A stretch of 64,000 bases of DNA from Roseburia sp. AF12-17LB. Lineage in GTDB: Bacteria; Bacillota; Clostridia; Lachnospirales; Lachnospiraceae. Under the pieces are notes generated by a model. The model was not told the origin of the DNA and searched no databases. It worked only from the letters and a program-made list of their open reading frames with translations. Of the stretch, positions 35,210 to 43,150 are shown one piece after another. The first letter of the stretch is position 1, and each line of letters opens with the position of its first letter. The position numbers and the translations under genes are program-made. The DNA is taken from positions 524,325 through 588,324 of the forward strand of contig NZ_QUHR01000001.1 in NCBI RefSeq assembly GCF_003479605.1, given 5' to 3'.

Positions 35210-36031
35210 TTATAGTGTTACATGTTGTAACAGCATTTCATACGTTACCCCAAGTTCCGGATTAAAATTCCATGGAACGAGAGCTGCCTGGCAGCCGGGG
35301 TAACGTTTTTTGATGTCTAAAATGCATTCCATGGCGCCGCTTACGGGAGAATCGTTAAGGGAAGAAGTCCGTTCATTTCCAAAGAAAGCGTCTTTCCCGG
35401 TAGAAAGTAAAATGGTATCATTAACCCGTTTTACGATTTCATCGGTCTGGAAAGCAATGTATTCCGTTACCCGTTCATCCTGCCAGCGAAAGCTTTCTGC
35501 AATGGTATCCCAGATCCATGCAGCCATATTATTAAGCTGGCTGTGAAGACCAAAAGCCACAGAATAATCAAAAGCATGACTGCCATAGCGTATGACATGC
35601 TTTTTGGCTTTCTCATAAGTCTGATGCAGATATGCCAGTGCCGTACTGACCGGAAGCTCCGTATCGATGGAAGCACCAAAGAGCTTTTTCTGCTCAAAGA
35701 GTGTATCACAGAATTTTTCGTAATCACTGTCGTATAAACCGGTAAGATTGCATTCGTCAAGGTGAATGGTAGGATAAGATTCCAACTGATAGCGTTTAAG
35801 AGCCTGTTTCATGGCAGGAAGATTATTATCAATTAAAGTAATCGATGAAAAGTGTCCGGCAAGGAGCGATAAATCCCAGTCGTTACAACCGCCGGCACCA
35901 AAGATGGCAAGGGAGCTGTCAGCAGCAGTAGAGGCAATCAGATAATTGCTGATGGCATTGCGATAATCTGTCCAGTCTTCGTAGGCGTGGGGCAGAAACT
36001 GTTTTTGCAAGAGGTCTTCGTAAAGTGACAT
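35210..36031 (-). CDS. Rossmann-fold protein, SAM-methyltransferase-like, function unknown
   Basis: A 273-residue soluble protein I do not recognise as a characterised family. Residues 40-75 (SSLAIFGAGGCNDWDLSLLAGHFSSI then LIDNN) look like motif I and the acidic end of strand 2 of a class I SAM-dependent methyltransferase, with GAGGCND in the place of the usual glycine-rich loop. The rest is aromatic- and acid-rich and carries few other methyltransferase motifs, so it may bind SAM or a nucleotide without being a classic methyltransferase. On the minus strand AAAGGAG lies before ATG 36031. It follows the small DUF4250 gene by 103 bp on the same strand, so they are probably cotranscribed. Confidence 0.7.
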   Translation of the reverse strand: MSLYEDLLQKQFLPHAYEDWTDYRNAISNYLIASTAADSSLAIFGAGGCNDWDLSLLAGHFSSITLIDNNLPAMKQALKRYQLESYPTIHLDECNLTGLYDSDYEKFCDTLFEQKKLFGASIDTELPVSTALAYLHQTYEKAKKHVIRYGSHAFDYSVAFGLHSQLNNMAAWIWDTIAESFRWQDERVTEYIAFQTDEIVKRVNDTILLSTGKDAFFGNERTSSLNDSPVSGAMECILDIKKRYPGCQAALVPWNFNPELGVTYEMLLQHVTL

Positions 36032-36134
36032 GGGATACTCCTTTCATTATGTGTATCGGAACGGTTGGTATAAATGTGGTTATTTTTGATGCTGAGAGGG
36101 AAAATGTCCTCCCTACCGCCACAACAGACCATAT

Positions 36135-36311
36135 TTATACAAACTGGTTTGTCTTCTCGTCATATTCATAGTCGATGGCGGAAAGCTTATTGCAAAGCTC
36201 GTTCCTCGAAAGATTTAAGGCAGAGCAGAGTTCATCCAAGGTAGGGTAGAAATCCCGAAGCTGTGTATTGATGTAACTTAATAACATGACTGGGTCATTT
36301 GGTATATTCAT
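36135..36311 (-). CDS. Small DUF4250-type protein, 58 residues
   Basis: A short gene with a clean start and a good ribosome binding site: AAAGGAGA lies 11 bp before the ATG on the minus strand (start codon at 36309-36311, stop at 36135-36137). The product begins MNIPNDPVMLLSYINTQLRD and ends DYEYDEKTNQFV, which I recognise as the DUF4250 pattern (IPNDP-x-MLLS at the N terminus, NQF at the C terminus). The central part (DELCSALNLSRNELCNKLSAI) looks like a small helix-turn-helix, so DNA binding is possible. The neighbour downstream is the Rossmann-fold gene. Function unknown. Confidence 0.85.
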   Translation of the reverse strand: MNIPNDPVMLLSYINTQLRDFYPTLDELCSALNLSRNELCNKLSAIDYEYDEKTNQFV

Positions 36312-36341
36312 GGTGTAATATCTCCTTTTATCATTGATTGC

Positions 36342-36864
36342 ATAGGTGCTTGCGAAAGGGGGAGAGGATTTCCTGCAATAATATTACGCCGATTCACAGG
36401 GAAATTTCTCTTTATCCGATACAAAATGCCAACAGTTCTTAGAATGCGTCTTTTGCTTGTTTGTAAACTGTCTTTCCTGTTGCTTTGGCTGAATAGCAGT
36501 ACTGTCCGTCGAGGGCAGATGCCACATAATGCCTGCAAGGGGCACTAGGAATTTCGGTATAATGCTGTTTTCATCTGGCAACCGGCACAAATTCACATCC
36601 ATGTTCAAATGTGCCTCGCTGGTACATCCCTGTACCAGCGTTGCCTGTTGCCAGACGAAATTCCAAGTGCCCCTAACAGCCTTTATCAGGCATCTGTACT
36701 TCGACGAACCGTGCTGCTATTCTGACAAACATTGGAAAGACGGTTTTAATAATAACAAGCAAAAGATGCATTTTAGAATTGTGGTATTTTGTATCGAAAG
36801 AGAAATTTCCCTGTGAATCGCATAATATTTTTCGCAAAAACTCTCCCCATTCGCAAGCACCTAT
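36342..36864 (-). repeat. Structured non-coding repeat, element B (nested inverted repeats)
   Basis: Second, larger copy of the element at 6662-7072, in opposite orientation. The ends are a perfect 15-bp inverted repeat (36342-36356 and 36850-36864). The outer arms, about 36342-36465 and 36755-36864, are inverted repeats of each other over about 110 bp (for example GATTCACAGGGAAATTTCTC at both ends). The core 36437-36745 aligns along its whole length with 6690-6995. The hairpin CGCTGGTACA/TGTACCAGCG (36617-36640) replaces CGCTGGCAC/GTGCCAGCG of element A by a C-G to T-A pair change. No gene lies in 36312-37028 apart from this element and the promoter near 36939. Confidence 0.87.
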
Positions 36865-36938
36865 GGATTATTCATGTATATGCCCAATTTTAGTCTAAAA
36901 TTTATCGGCTGACAACCTGAAATTAATATAGAAAATGA

Positions 36939-36967
36939 TTTACATTACTGATTTATCATGGTAGTAT
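36939..36967 (+). promoter_or_regulatory. Candidate promoter of the amino acid ABC importer operon
   Basis: TTTACA (36939-36944), 17 bp, TAGTAT (36962-36967), between element B and the substrate-binding protein gene. Confidence 0.5.
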
Positions 36968-37028
36968 ACTAAAGTGATGGAAAAAGAACTTAATAAAAAG
37001 ATATTACAAAAAGAGGAGGAACTCTATT

Positions 37029-37892
37029 ATGAAGAAGAAAATGTTGACTGTTTTACTGGCAGCTGCAATGACCGTGTCACTGGCTGGCTGTGGAAGTAAG
37101 GATGCAGATAAAAAAGACAATGCATCTGTCCAGAATACTGAAAATGTAAAGAGCGACAATGGTTCAGACCGTACCCAGTTTGTTGTAGGATTTGACGCAG
37201 AATTTCCACCATATGGCTATATGGATGAGGATGGAGATTATACCGGATTTGACCTTGAACTGGCACAGGAAGTATGTGACCGTAACGGATGGGAACTGGT
37301 AAAGAAACCAATTAACTGGGATTCAAAAGATATGGAATTAGAGTCAGGTTCCATTGACTGTATCTGGAACGGATTTACCATGAACGGAAGAGAAGATGAT
37401 TATACATTCTCTGATCCATATGTAGACAACAGTATCGTTGTAGTTGTTGCAAAAGATTCGGATATTAATAAATTATCAGATCTGGCAGGAAAAGTAGTAG
37501 ACGTTCAGGCTGATTCTTCAGGACTTGCAGCATTACAGGGAGATGATGCAACCGATGAAAATAAAGAGCTGACTGCATCTTTTGCTGAACTTCAGCAGGT
37601 AGCTGATTACAATACTGCATTTATGAACTTGGAGTCCGGTGCTGTAGATGCAGTAGTATTGGATATCGGAGTAGCAAAATACCAGATGTCATCCAGAGGA
37701 GATGCTTTCCGTATGTTGGATGAACAGGTATCCAGCGAGCAGTATGCAATCGGATTTAAAAAAGGTAATACAGAGTTAAAAGACCAGGTTCAGAAGACCT
37801 TGGATGAGATGGTAAAAGATGGAACATTTACTACTATCGTAAATAACTACACAGATTATAATTTACCAGAAATGGTTTGCTTAGGAGAATAG
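37029..37892 (+). CDS. Amino acid ABC transporter substrate-binding lipoprotein
   Basis: Extracellular binding protein (SBP_bac_3 family) for a polar amino acid, anchored by lipid. The 287 residues begin with a signal peptide ending in the lipobox LAGC-G (Cys at about 20), then a short charged linker, then the binding domain (from about 50: FVVGFDAEFPPYGYMDEDGDYTGFDLELAQEVC). The segment ELESGSIDCIWNGFTMNGRE is a typical ligand-contact region. GAGGAGGAAC precedes ATG 37029. The permease and ATPase genes follow directly. Sequence alone does not tell whether it binds cystine, glutamine, arginine or another amino acid. Confidence 0.93.
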   Translation: MKKKMLTVLLAAAMTVSLAGCGSKDADKKDNASVQNTENVKSDNGSDRTQFVVGFDAEFPPYGYMDEDGDYTGFDLELAQEVCDRNGWELVKKPINWDSKDMELESGSIDCIWNGFTMNGREDDYTFSDPYVDNSIVVVVAKDSDINKLSDLAGKVVDVQADSSGLAALQGDDATDENKELTASFAELQQVADYNTAFMNLESGAVDAVVLDIGVAKYQMSSRGDAFRMLDEQVSSEQYAIGFKKGNTELKDQVQKTLDEMVKDGTFTTIVNNYTDYNLPEMVCLGE

Positions 37893-37894
37893 AT

Positions 37895-38545
37895 ATGTCA
37901 TTTATTGCTGTAGCACAGCAGCTGGGTTCCGGTATGCTGGCATCACTTTCTATATTTGTATTAACATTGGTATTTTCACTGCCGTTAGGACTTTTAGTGG
38001 CATTTGGAAGAAAGTCACGGATTAAGCCGGTGCAGTGGCTTGTAAAATTATACATATCCATTATGCGTGGAACTCCGCTGATGCTTCAGCTTTTGGTGGT
38101 GTATTTCGGACCATATTACCTATTTGGAATCCGAATCTCCAAAGAGTATAGCTTTTATGCAACAATCATTGGTTTCTCCATTAATTATGCGGCATATTTC
38201 GCAGAGATTTATCGTGCAGGAATCGAAGGAATCCCGGTAGGACAGTATGAAGCAGCCAAAGTATTAGGATACTCTAAGGCACAGACCTTCTGTAAAATCA
38301 TTTTCCCGCAGATGGTAAAACGCGTGGTGCCGCCGGTAACCAATGAAGTTATTACACTGGTAAAAGATACTTCCATGGCATTTGTACTGGCTTATGCAGA
38401 AATGTTTACCATTGCAAAACAGATTGCAGCCCGTGTCAGCAGCATCATGCCATTGTTTGTAGCAGGACTTTTCTACTACATCTTTAACTTTGTAGTGGCA
38501 TTTATCATGGAACGAATTGAAAAGAAACTGAGTTATTATAAGTAA
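37895..38545 (+). CDS. Amino acid ABC transporter permease (HisM/GlnP type)
   Basis: Membrane subunit of the polar amino acid importer, 216 residues with about five helices. ATG 37895 lies 7 bp after AGGAG (37883-37887) at the end of the binding-protein gene; an upstream TTG at 37877 is less likely. The family motif for ATPase coupling is present in EAAKVLGYSKAQTFCKIIFPQMVKRVVPP (EAA loop), and the N-terminal GTPLMLQLLVVYF segment is typical. As there is one permease gene, it should act as a homodimer. Confidence 0.95.
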   Translation: MSFIAVAQQLGSGMLASLSIFVLTLVFSLPLGLLVAFGRKSRIKPVQWLVKLYISIMRGTPLMLQLLVVYFGPYYLFGIRISKEYSFYATIIGFSINYAAYFAEIYRAGIEGIPVGQYEAAKVLGYSKAQTFCKIIFPQMVKRVVPPVTNEVITLVKDTSMAFVLAYAEMFTIAKQIAARVSSIMPLFVAGLFYYIFNFVVAFIMERIEKKLSYYK

Positions 38546-38558
38546 GGAGAGGAAAAGA

Positions 38559-39323
38559 ATGAAGCTGTTAGAGATAAAGAATGTAAAGAAAAGCTTTGGG
38601 GCTGTAGATGTACTTCATGATATTTCACTCTCCGTGGAACAGGGTGAGGTTGTAGCAATTATCGGTCCTTCCGGTTCCGGTAAATCAACACTGCTGCGTT
38701 GTGCCACACTTCTTGAGACTATGGATGAAGGAGAACTGGTTTATCTCGGTGAGCATGCGGTGTCAACCGGTGCGGATGGAAAATCCCAGTATGTGGGAAA
38801 CGCAGAATTAAAAAAGATTCAGGGATATTTCGGACTGGTATTTCAGAACTTTAATCTGTTTCCACATTATTCCGTGTTAAAGAATCTGATGGATGCACCG
38901 GTACACGTGCAGAAGCGGAATAAAGAAGAAGTAAAGAAAGAAGCAATGGAGCTTCTTGAAAAAATGGGGTTATCCGATAAGGCAGACTGCTATCCATGCC
39001 AGCTTTCTGGTGGACAGCAGCAGAGAGTTGCCATTGCAAGAGCGTTAGCACTTCATCCACAGATTTTATTCTTCGATGAGCCAACCTCCGCATTAGATCC
39101 GGAGCTTACCGGAGAAATCTTAAAAGTAATCCGTCAGCTGGCAAGTGAGCATATGACCATGGTAATTGTAACCCATGAGATGGCATTTGCCAGAGATGTG
39201 GCTGACCGTGTCATTTTTATGGATGGCGGTTATATTATTGAACAGGGTGACCCGAAGGAAGTAATCGAGCATCCGAAAGAAGAGAGAACAAAGCAGTTCC
39301 TGGCAAGATTTGCCCAGAATTAG
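38559..39323 (+). CDS. Amino acid ABC transporter ATP-binding protein (GlnQ/HisP type)
   Basis: Cytoplasmic ATPase of the importer, 254 residues. Motifs: Walker A GPSGSGKST, Q-loop VFQNFNLFPH, signature LSGGQQQRVAIARAL, Walker B ILFFDEPTSALD, and switch His VTHEM. The FNLFPHYSVLKNL and DPELTGEIL phrases are typical of the polar-amino-acid class. AAGGAGAGG precedes ATG 38559. It closes the three-gene operon. No terminator was found; the trkA promoter begins 18 bp after the stop. Confidence 0.96.
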   Translation: MKLLEIKNVKKSFGAVDVLHDISLSVEQGEVVAIIGPSGSGKSTLLRCATLLETMDEGELVYLGEHAVSTGADGKSQYVGNAELKKIQGYFGLVFQNFNLFPHYSVLKNLMDAPVHVQKRNKEEVKKEAMELLEKMGLSDKADCYPCQLSGGQQQRVAIARALALHPQILFFDEPTSALDPELTGEILKVIRQLASEHMTMVIVTHEMAFARDVADRVIFMDGGYIIEQGDPKEVIEHPKEERTKQFLARFAQN

Positions 39324-39341
39324 GATTGGGTAAAACCGGGA

Positions 39342-39369
39342 TTGCATTATTTATAAAGTCTGCTATAAT
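39342..39369 (+). promoter_or_regulatory. Promoter of trkA-trkH
   Basis: TTGCAT (39342-39347), 16 bp, TATAAT (39364-39369). Confidence 0.7.
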
Positions 39370-39431
39370 TCGTCATAGGTATTTGCTTCAACGACCAATA
39401 AATATGTATGAGAACAAGCATAGGAGAAGCT

Positions 39432-40787
39432 ATGAAGATAATTATAGTGGGCTGTGGTAATGTAGGTGCAACACTTGCAGAACAGCTTAGTAAAGAAAAA
39501 CATGATATTACAGTAATTGATTGCAGACAGCAGGCTGTAGAGGCAGTGACCAATGTATGTGATGTAATGGGAATTATTGGAAATGGTGCAAGTTTTAATG
39601 CACAGACAGATGCAGGGATTGCAGATGCAGACCTTATGATTGCAGTGACAGGTTCAGATGAACTGAATCTTTTATGCTGTCTGATCGCAAAAAAAGCAGG
39701 AGGCTGCCATACGATAGCAAGAGTCAGCAATCCTGTATACAGTAGAGAAATAGGTTTTATTAAAGAGGAATTAGGGTTGTCCATGATTATCAATCCACAG
39801 CTTGCAGCAGCACGCGAAATGGCGAGACTGCTGAAATTCCCTTCCGCGCTCAAAGTGGATTCATTTGCCAAGAGCCGGGTGGAATTAGTCAACTACCGGA
39901 TTGAGGAGGACAACCCTCTTTGTAATATGCAACTTAAGGATATGGGAAGCAGACTGCATTGTGACGTACTGATAGCAGTGGTTGAGCGTGGAGATGAAGT
40001 ATATATTCCGGATGGTAATTTTGAGCTGAAAGCCAGGGATGAGATTTCCATTGTAGGAACACAGGCTAAGACGATTGAATTCTTTAAGAAGTTAGGAGTA
40101 CCTACTTCTTCTGCGAGAGATGCACTGATCGTCGGTGGCGGAAGAACTTCTGTTTATCTTGCAAAGCAGCTTTTGGAAATGGGTATCCGTGTCAAAATTG
40201 TAGAACGTGACGAAGAACGCTGCGAAGAATTAAATGAAATGGTTCCAAAGGCGATGATTATCTGTGGCGATGCAACAGATAAAGACCTTTTAATCGAAGA
40301 GGGATTGTTAGAGACAGAAGCCTTTGTAGCGACCACTAATTTTGATGAAGAGAATATCATGCTGGCATTGTTTGCAAAGAGTTTATCTTCTGCAAAACTG
40401 ATTACTAAAGTTCATCGTATTTCTTATGATGACATTATTGACCAGTTAGATGTAGGAAGTATTATTTATCCGAAATTCATTACTTCCGAGAGTATTATCA
40501 AGTATGTACGTGCCATGAAGAATTCCATGGGAAGTAATATAGAGACATTGTACCGGCTGAACGACAACCGGGTAGAAGCATTGGAGTTTCTCATTAAAGA
40601 GGGCTCTCCGGTGGTTGGAATTCCACTGCAGGATCTTCGTTTGAAACCCAAGATGCTGATTGGATGTATCACCCATAAAGGAAAAGTGACCATTCCAAAA
40701 GGACAGAGTGTAATTGAAGTGGGAGATACGGTAATTCTTGTTACCACAACAACAGGGTTACATGATATCCGGGATGCATTAAGGTAG
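39432..40787 (+). CDS. trkA: Trk potassium uptake regulatory subunit TrkA
   Basis: Peripheral cytosolic subunit that gates the TrkH channel in response to nucleotides. The 451-residue protein has two tandem RCK modules: Rossmann domain 1 (IIIVGCGNVGATLAEQL, residues about 2-130) with RCK_C (about 140-220), then Rossmann domain 2 (ALIVGGGRTSVYLAKQL, about 230-350) with a second RCK_C. ATG 39432 follows AGGAGA; the ATG at 39408 overlaps the promoter's likely transcript start and is rejected. trkH starts 10 bp after the stop, so the two are made together. Confidence 0.93.
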   Translation: MKIIIVGCGNVGATLAEQLSKEKHDITVIDCRQQAVEAVTNVCDVMGIIGNGASFNAQTDAGIADADLMIAVTGSDELNLLCCLIAKKAGGCHTIARVSNPVYSREIGFIKEELGLSMIINPQLAAAREMARLLKFPSALKVDSFAKSRVELVNYRIEEDNPLCNMQLKDMGSRLHCDVLIAVVERGDEVYIPDGNFELKARDEISIVGTQAKTIEFFKKLGVPTSSARDALIVGGGRTSVYLAKQLLEMGIRVKIVERDEERCEELNEMVPKAMIICGDATDKDLLIEEGLLETEAFVATTNFDEENIMLALFAKSLSSAKLITKVHRISYDDIIDQLDVGSIIYPKFITSESIIKYVRAMKNSMGSNIETLYRLNDNRVEALEFLIKEGSPVVGIPLQDLRLKPKMLIGCITHKGKVTIPKGQSVIEVGDTVILVTTTTGLHDIRDALR

Positions 40788-40797
40788 GAGGCTTGTC

Positions 40798-42264
40798 ATG
40801 AATTATTCCATGATTCGATACATATTAAGCAGTGTTATATGTTTCGAGGGAATCTTTCTTCTGCTTCCGGCAGCAACAGCAGGTATTTATCAGGAAAAGG
40901 AAGGCTTTTTATATCTGATGATCGGACTTGCCTGTATGCTGATTGGGTTTTGGGGCAGAAGAAGAAAACCGAAGAGCAGTGTATTTTATTCAAAAGAAGG
41001 ATTTGCAGCAGTTGCATTAAGCTGGATAATCCTCAGTCTGATTGGCGCATTGCCAATGTATTTAACCGGAGAATTTCCATCTTATATTGATGCGTTATTT
41101 GAGACAATTTCCGGCTTTACGACAACAGGCTCAAGTATCTTAAGTGATGTAGAGGCACTTTCACGTGGAACAGCTTTCTGGCGTTGTTTTACCCACTGGA
41201 TTGGTGGTATGGGTGTGCTGGTATTTATTATGGCAGTCATGCCCCTTTCCGACAGCTCCAGCATGCATCTGATGCGTGCAGAAAGCCCGGGACCATCTGT
41301 TGGAAAACTGGTTCCAAAGGTAAAGACTACTGCAATGATTCTCTATGGAATCTATGTAATCTTTACGGTGATTGAGATTATTGCGCTGTTAATAGCAGGA
41401 ATGCCACTCTTTGATTCCATGACATTGACCTTTGGTACCGTGGGAACCGGTGGATTTGGACTATTGAACAGTAGTATAGCATCTTATAGTACAGCGGTGC
41501 AGATTATCATTACGGTATTTATGATTATCTGTTCCATTAATTTTACTGTATATTATATGTTTTTGATTAAGCGGCCGAAGGAAGCACTGATGTGTGAGGA
41601 AATGCGTTACTATCTTTTGATCGTATTCGGTTCGGCACTGCTTATTGCATTTAATATCAGAGCCAGCTTTGCTTCTTTTGGAAAAGCATTCCAGCAGGCA
41701 ATCTTTCAGGTGGCATCTGTTATCAGTACTACAGGATTTGCCACGGCAGATTTTAATCTCTGGCCGGAATTTTCAAGAATGATTCTGGTGCTTTTAATGT
41801 TTGTCGGAGCCTGTGCCGGAAGTACCGGCGGTGGATTTAAGGTTTCCCGTCTCATTATTATGGTAAAATCTGTCCGTAATGAAATTATGTCTGTGACCCA
41901 TCCGAGAAGTGTGCAGAAGGTACATATGGACGGAAGACGAATACCGGATAATGTGGTAAAGACTGTGTTATGCTATCTGGCAGGCTATGTTGTTATTCTT
42001 ATCGTATCAGTGTTGTTAATCAGTCTTGATAATTTTGATATGACAACGAACTTTACAGCAGTTATGGCAACCTTTAATAATGTCGGACCGGGACTTAACC
42101 GGGTAGGACCGACCGGTAACTTTGGTGGGTTCAGTGTTTTATCCAAGCTGGTATTGATGTTTGACATGCTGGTTGGTCGATTGGAATTATACCCGATGTT
42201 AGTGATTTTTGCACCGGGTTTATGGCGGATTCATCCTCACCGCCATGTTGGCAAAGTTCAGTAA
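40798..42264 (+). CDS. trkH: Trk potassium uptake channel subunit TrkH
   Basis: Membrane pore for potassium uptake, 488 residues in four M1-P-M2 repeats. The selectivity-filter-like segments are seen in ISGFTTTGSSIL, TFGTVGTGGFGLLN, ISTTGFATADFNLWPE and FNNVGPGLNRVGPTG. An intracellular-gate loop Gly-rich sequence (GACAGSTGGGFKVSR) is also present. The ribosome binding site AGGAGG lies just upstream of ATG 40798. It forms a two-gene operon with trkA. A hairpin with a T-run follows at 42284, overlapping the start region of the response regulator gene. Confidence 0.95.
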   Translation: MNYSMIRYILSSVICFEGIFLLLPAATAGIYQEKEGFLYLMIGLACMLIGFWGRRRKPKSSVFYSKEGFAAVALSWIILSLIGALPMYLTGEFPSYIDALFETISGFTTTGSSILSDVEALSRGTAFWRCFTHWIGGMGVLVFIMAVMPLSDSSSMHLMRAESPGPSVGKLVPKVKTTAMILYGIYVIFTVIEIIALLIAGMPLFDSMTLTFGTVGTGGFGLLNSSIASYSTAVQIIITVFMIICSINFTVYYMFLIKRPKEALMCEEMRYYLLIVFGSALLIAFNIRASFASFGKAFQQAIFQVASVISTTGFATADFNLWPEFSRMILVLLMFVGACAGSTGGGFKVSRLIIMVKSVRNEIMSVTHPRSVQKVHMDGRRIPDNVVKTVLCYLAGYVVILIVSVLLISLDNFDMTTNFTAVMATFNNVGPGLNRVGPTGNFGGFSVLSKLVLMFDMLVGRLELYPMLVIFAPGLWRIHPHRHVGKVQ

Positions 42265-42283
42265 ATCTTAATAAATAATAAGG

Positions 42284-42346
42284 AATCCCTCCTTTGCCTG
42301 TATGCTATAATGTGTTTGGAATAGCAGACAGGCAGGAGGGATTTTT
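42284..42346 (+). terminator. Hairpin combining a terminator with the ribosome binding site of the response regulator gene
   Basis: AATCCCTCC (42284-42292) pairs with GGAGGGATT (42335-42343) and GCCTGT (42296-42301) with ACAGGC (42328-42333); a T-run runs to 42346, directly before ATG 42347. The right arm contains the AGGAGGG ribosome binding site of the next gene. A -10-like TATAAT lies in the loop (42306-42311). It can act as trkH terminator and may hide the ribosome binding site. Confidence 0.75.
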
Positions 42347-43150
42347 ATGAAAAACCGTATTCTTGTGGTGGATGATGAGAAGGAGATTGCAGACTTAGTA
42401 GAGATATATTTGGTAAGTGAGAAGTTTGACGTAATCAAGTGTTACGATGGAGATACAGCAATAGATGCAATAGAGCATGAGAAAATTGACCTTGCAATTT
42501 TGGATATTATGCTGCCGGGGATTAGTGGACTGGAGCTGTGCCGCCGGATTCGAAAAAAAGAGAATTATCCGGTTATTATGTTAACTGCAAAAGATTCCGA
42601 AGTGGATAAAGTAACCGGACTTACCATAGGAGCAGATGATTATGTGACAAAACCGTTTCTTCCGCTGGAACTGGTTGCAAGAGTGAAGGCACAGTTACGC
42701 CGTTATGAGCGCTATGGAGCAAGGACGGACCAGCCGGCAGAGAATATGTCTTTTGACGGTAATATAATAGAAAATACATCTGCAAATGGTTCATATGATG
42801 CGGCAGATGGAACGTATGCATCAAATCATGCAGGAACGGAATCGGATGATACTATTATATGCCGTGGAATTTTGTTAAAGAAATGTGCACATGAATGCTA
42901 TCTGGATGGAGATGAGATTTCACTTACACCGACAGAATTTACGATTTTGCAGGCGTTGTGTGAAGCAAAAGGCAGGGTACTCAGTGCGGAAGAGCTGTTT
43001 CATATTATCTGGAAAGACGAATATTATAGCAAAAGCAACAATACCATAACCGTTCACATCCGGCATCTGCGGGAGAAACTTAAGGATACCGGTGAACGTC
43101 CAAAATACATTAAGACAATATGGGGAGTGGGATATAAGATTGAAAGATGA
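42347..43150 (+). CDS. OmpR/PhoB-family response regulator, VanR-like
   Basis: A 267-residue DNA-binding response regulator. The receiver domain (about 1-118) has the acidic pocket in LVVDDEKE, the phosphoacceptor Asp in LAILDIMLPGISG (about Asp51), Thr in MLTAKDSE and Lys in YVTKPF. The winged-helix output domain is about 175-267 (SLTPTEFTILQALCEAKGRVLS, then GVGYKIE). Between them lies an unusually long linker of about 45 residues rich in N, S, A and D. The EIADLVEIYL and LTIGADDYVTKPFLPLELVARVKAQLRRY phrases resemble VanR of the VanG type, but no van resistance genes are in the window. It overlaps the kinase gene. Confidence 0.93.
   Translation: MKNRILVVDDEKEIADLVEIYLVSEKFDVIKCYDGDTAIDAIEHEKIDLAILDIMLPGISGLELCRRIRKKENYPVIMLTAKDSEVDKVTGLTIGADDYVTKPFLPLELVARVKAQLRRYERYGARTDQPAENMSFDGNIIENTSANGSYDAADGTYASNHAGTESDDTIICRGILLKKCAHECYLDGDEISLTPTEFTILQALCEAKGRVLSAEELFHIIWKDEYYSKSNNTITVHIRHLREKLKDTGERPKYIKTIWGVGYKIER

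Noticed and set aside
35203..35240. Terminator between convergent genes at 35210
   Set aside because: A TGTTACA/TGTAACA hairpin is present but lies inside the end of the minus-strand gene and has no T-run on either strand.
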